64,000 nucleotides of DNA from Gammaproteobacteria bacterium (GTDB lineage Bacteria > Pseudomonadota > Gammaproteobacteria > Enterobacterales > Neiellaceae). A program made the position numbers and the translations under genes. A model generated the notes under the pieces. It saw only the letters and a list, made by a program, of their open reading frames with translations. It made no database searches and was not told where the DNA came from. This document shows, piece by piece, positions 63,253 through 64,000 of this stretch (position 1 is the first letter of the stretch; the number at the start of each line of letters is the position of its first letter). Location of the stretch: contig JAFOOX010000031.1 in assembly GCA_017425245.1 (NCBI GenBank), forward strand, positions 1 through 64,000, given 5' to 3'.

Positions 63253-64000
63253 ATGTTGATCAGTTCTTCTGTGCTCTCTGCCAGTGCTGTTGCCTTTGGT
63301 ACCAGCGGTGCTCGCGGCTTGGTGACCGATTTCACCCCTGAGGTGTGCGCGGCTTTTACTCATTCGTTTGTAGCGGTGATGAAGCAGTCGTTTGCTTTTG
63401 ATGCTGTGGCGTTGGCCATCGATAACCGCCCCAGCAGTTATGCCATGGCTCAGGCCTGTGCAGCAGCGCTGCAGCAGGTGGGGCTGGGCTATCGCTTTTA
63501 TGGGGTGGTGCCGACGCCGGCACTGGCCTATGTGGCGATGCAGGATCAGGTGCCCTGCATCATGATCACCGGCAGCCACATTCCTTTTGATCGCAATGGG
63601 CTGAAGTTCTATCGCCCCGATGGCGAGATCAGCAAGGCGGACGAATTGGCGATTGTTGCCGCTGAGGTGGCCTTTGCGCCGCCGGGTGAACTGCCGTCGC
63701 TGACGGTGGATGCCAGTGCGGGTGAGCGTTATGTCGAGCGCTATGCCTCGCTGTTTGACGGGCAGTGGCTGGCCGGTAAGAAGATCGGCATCTATGAGCA
63801 CTCGAGTGCTGGCCGCGATCTCTATGCCGCGCTTTTTACCCGGCTGGGTGCCGAGGTGACGGCGCTGGAGCGTAGCGACCAGTTTGTGCCCATCGATACC
63901 GAGGCGGTCGGTGAGGGTGACAAGGCCAAAGCTCGCGCTTGGGCTGCTCAGTATGGGTTTGATGCGATCTTCTCCACCGATGGTGATGGCGACCGGCCGC
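63253..64000 (+). CDS. Phosphomannomutase / phosphohexomutase, partial (runs off window)
   Basis: 249 codons are present before the window ends. [14 protein letters not shown] at the N terminus and the phosphoserine loop [15 protein letters not shown] (TGSHxP in place of the common TASHNP) identify the alpha-D-phosphohexomutase family; the Mg2+ loop DGDGDRP is the last thing encoded. It should make mannose-1-phosphate for manC, closing the GDP-mannose pathway. AAGGGA precedes the ATG by six bases. The C-terminal domains lie outside the window. Confidence 0.9.
   Translation, partial: MLISSSVLSASAVAFGTSGARGLVTDFTPEVCAAFTHSFVAVMKQSFAFDAVALAIDNRPSSYAMAQACAAALQQVGLGYRFYGVVPTPALAYVAMQDQVPCIMITGSHIPFDRNGLKFYRPDGEISKADELAIVAAEVAFAPPGELPSLTVDASAGERYVERYASLFDGQWLAGKKIGIYEHSSAGRDLYAALFTRLGAEVTALERSDQFVPIDTEAVGEGDKAKARAWAAQYGFDAIFSTDGDGDRP

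Noticed and set aside
1-64000. CRISPR array, insertion sequence or prophage
   Set aside because: No regularly spaced repeats of suitable length, no transposase, integrase or phage structural genes were found.

Overview
The window is about 64 kb of chromosome from a free-living gammaproteobacterium with moderately high GC. The gene orders are diagnostic: ilvIH; hemW-rdgB-yggU-yggT-proC-yggS divergent from pilT-pilU; ruvX-yqgE-gshB-rsmE; metK/tkt/pgk/fba; serA-rpiA-fau-6S RNA divergent from ygfB-pepP-ubiH-ubiI; ybgC-tolQRAB-pal-cpoB-tRNA-nadA. These are shared by Aeromonadales, Alteromonadales and Vibrionales. A MetJ operator and 6S RNA also point to Gammaproteobacteria. I cannot name the genus from sequence alone.

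Layout. 1-1088 holds no convincing gene; it has an array of small perfect hairpins and a heptamer repeat upstream of ilvI. 1.1-32.6 kb is core metabolism and cell biology: branched-chain amino acid synthesis, a ZntB-type channel, a membrane GGDEF protein, heme/nucleotide housekeeping, twitching ATPases, glutathione, bacterioferritin, SAM synthetase, the pentose phosphate/glycolytic block, serine and folate enzymes, and ubiquinone hydroxylases. 32.6-33.7 kb is an eroded region with a probable antisense-side small RNA, cydP and a frameshifted ybgE but no cydAB. 33.7-40.5 kb is the Tol-Pal envelope system with three tRNA-Lys genes and nadA. 40.5-40.9 kb has tRNA-Ser(GGA) and a 98-bp repeat of its 3' end. 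After a Bcr/CflA exporter, 42.1-64.0 kb is one large exopolysaccharide locus.

The exopolysaccharide locus has two arms that diverge from a 470-bp control region. The leftward arm makes GDP-mannose, primes undecaprenyl phosphate and encodes an outer membrane barrel. The rightward arm starts with a single PEP-CTERM protein behind a near-consensus sigma-54 promoter. It continues with epsD, epsE, epsF, epsG, exosortase B and epsI (the methanolan-type export/sorting chassis), then pyruvyl transferase, flippase, two GT4 enzymes, polymerase, a PslG-like glycoside hydrolase, two more GT4 enzymes and a phosphomannomutase cut by the window end. The mannose supply, Wzx/Wzy-type assembly and PslG-like hydrolase resemble the Psl system of Pseudomonas, here joined to an exosortase B system. 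The middle genes (about 53.2-61.0 kb) are visibly more AT-rich than their flanks, as expected for an exchanged polysaccharide-specificity cassette.
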